DNA of 6,787 nucleotides, taken from an uncultured Verrucomicrobiales bacterium (GTDB lineage Bacteria; Verrucomicrobiota; Verrucomicrobiia; Verrucomicrobiales; Akkermansiaceae). The DNA lies in the NCBI GenBank assembly GCA_938001985.1, contig CALLBE010000058.1:1-6787 (forward strand), in the 5' to 3' direction. Within the stretch, counting starts at the first letter, position 1, and each line of letters begins with the position of its first letter. Below the pieces are notes generated by a model that saw nothing but the letters and a program-made list of their open reading frames with translations, did no database searches and had not been told where the DNA came from. The position numbers were made by a program, and so were the translations under genes. This document shows, one piece after another, positions 6,270 to 6,787 of this stretch.

Positions 6270-6779
6270 TTACTTTTTCTCGTTAGCGATTTCAATATCG
6301 AGACCTTTCATCAAGGAACCAAACTTATCCTTATTCTCGTTATTGAGTTCATACAGAGTCGAGTGAGCGTCATAAACGTGGGACGTGTTCACAGGGTCCT
6401 TCACAGAACAAACCTCCGAGCGCTGCCTCAGCTTTTGAATTTTTCGTGAACTCAAAGGCCCCCAGTCGGCATGAATATCCATTAAAAAGCCAAGACCTAA
6501 ACCACGAAGCGCATTTTCGCTTTTTTTCTTCGCGTTCACAACGGAGACTTTTTTACCAATTCTTTCTTTCTGTCGAATGGCAAGCTTAGCTAAAATCCCC
6601 ATGAAGGTTGAGTCCATCCCTTCACAAAGACCTAAATCGACATGCAGCCGCCGACCGGAATCAATGCTTTCTTTACCGTATAATTCTACGGTAATGCTTT
6701 CTTTAAAAGAGCCTTTACCTTCTATTCTGATAAAAGCGACATCATCAATCTCGTTATGAAAAATTTGGGAGGGTTTCAC
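6270..6779 (-). CDS. STAS-domain protein (anti-sigma factor antagonist-like)
   Basis: A 169-residue soluble protein. Residues 10-105 fit a STAS domain: DVAFIRIEGKGSF (13-25), then LHVDLGLCEGMDSTFMGIL (45-63), where the D-S-T at 56-58 matches the serine phosphorylated in SpoIIAA/RsbV-type antagonists, then KVSVVNA (77-83) and ALRGLGLGFLM (90-100). In that family a kinase phosphorylates this serine to switch partner binding. A C-terminal tail of about 60 residues, including DAHSTLYELNNENKDKF (137-153), goes beyond a minimal STAS domain of about 110. No kinase or phosphatase is encoded nearby, so the partner is unknown. The start is GTG at 6779, eight bases from the window edge. No in-frame stop is visible before it, so a start further upstream cannot be excluded, though the domain looks complete. 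The bactofilin gene follows after 29 bases. Confidence 0.82.
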   Translation of the reverse strand: MKPSQIFHNEIDDVAFIRIEGKGSFKESITVELYGKESIDSGRRLHVDLGLCEGMDSTFMGILAKLAIRQKERIGKKVSVVNAKKKSENALRGLGLGFLMDIHADWGPLSSRKIQKLRQRSEVCSVKDPVNTSHVYDAHSTLYELNNENKDKFGSLMKGLDIEIANEKK

Positions 6780-6787
6780 GTTATTTA

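Noticed and set aside
6577..6759. Short open frame on the plus strand opposite the STAS gene
   Set aside because: Antisense to the STAS core motif; no recognisable domain.

Overview
The window holds eight genes, all on the minus strand, packed tightly and reading from right to left. There is no gene-free stretch over 300 bases; the largest gap is about 130 bases (2380-2509). I see no tRNA, rRNA, CRISPR array, insertion sequence or integration site. The gene set suggests a Gram-negative-type bacterium outside the Firmicutes. My best guess is Verrucomicrobiota (Opitutae/Puniceicoccales-like), because an mcsA-mcsB-clpC set without ctsR, a DUF1858-rhodanese protein, a zinc-ribbon bactofilin and a STAS protein with a long tail occur together at moderate GC. 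This assignment is inference from gene content, not proven.

Right block (6779 down to 2510), five genes with gaps of 29, 38, 21 and 9 bases, probably one transcript: a STAS-domain protein (GTG start), a bactofilin-like protein with two N-terminal zinc ribbons (TTG start), a cytoplasmic cyclophilin-type prolyl isomerase, a TrkH-family potassium channel subunit, and a DUF1858-rhodanese protein that lacks the catalytic cysteine. These genes share no obvious single pathway; the STAS-bactofilin pair is the most suggestive. A weak hairpin with a T-rich tail follows the last gene and may end the transcript.

Left block (2379 down to 1, running off the edge): mcsA, mcsB and the N-terminal third of clpC, with gaps of 12 and 11 bases. 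This is the arginine-phosphorylation protein-degradation module. McsA activates the arginine kinase McsB, which marks proteins with phosphoarginine. The ClpC N-domain recognises the mark and feeds the protein to ClpP. Key residues for this are visible in McsB and ClpC. The CtsR repressor gene that heads this operon in Bacillus is absent from the window, and I see no CtsR-type heptad repeat or CIRCE element in the upstream gap.

I did not find a clearly new system. The most unusual items are the dual zinc-ribbon bactofilin, the cysteine-less rhodanese with a CxxC-bearing DUF1858-like domain, and the CtsR-less phosphoarginine operon.
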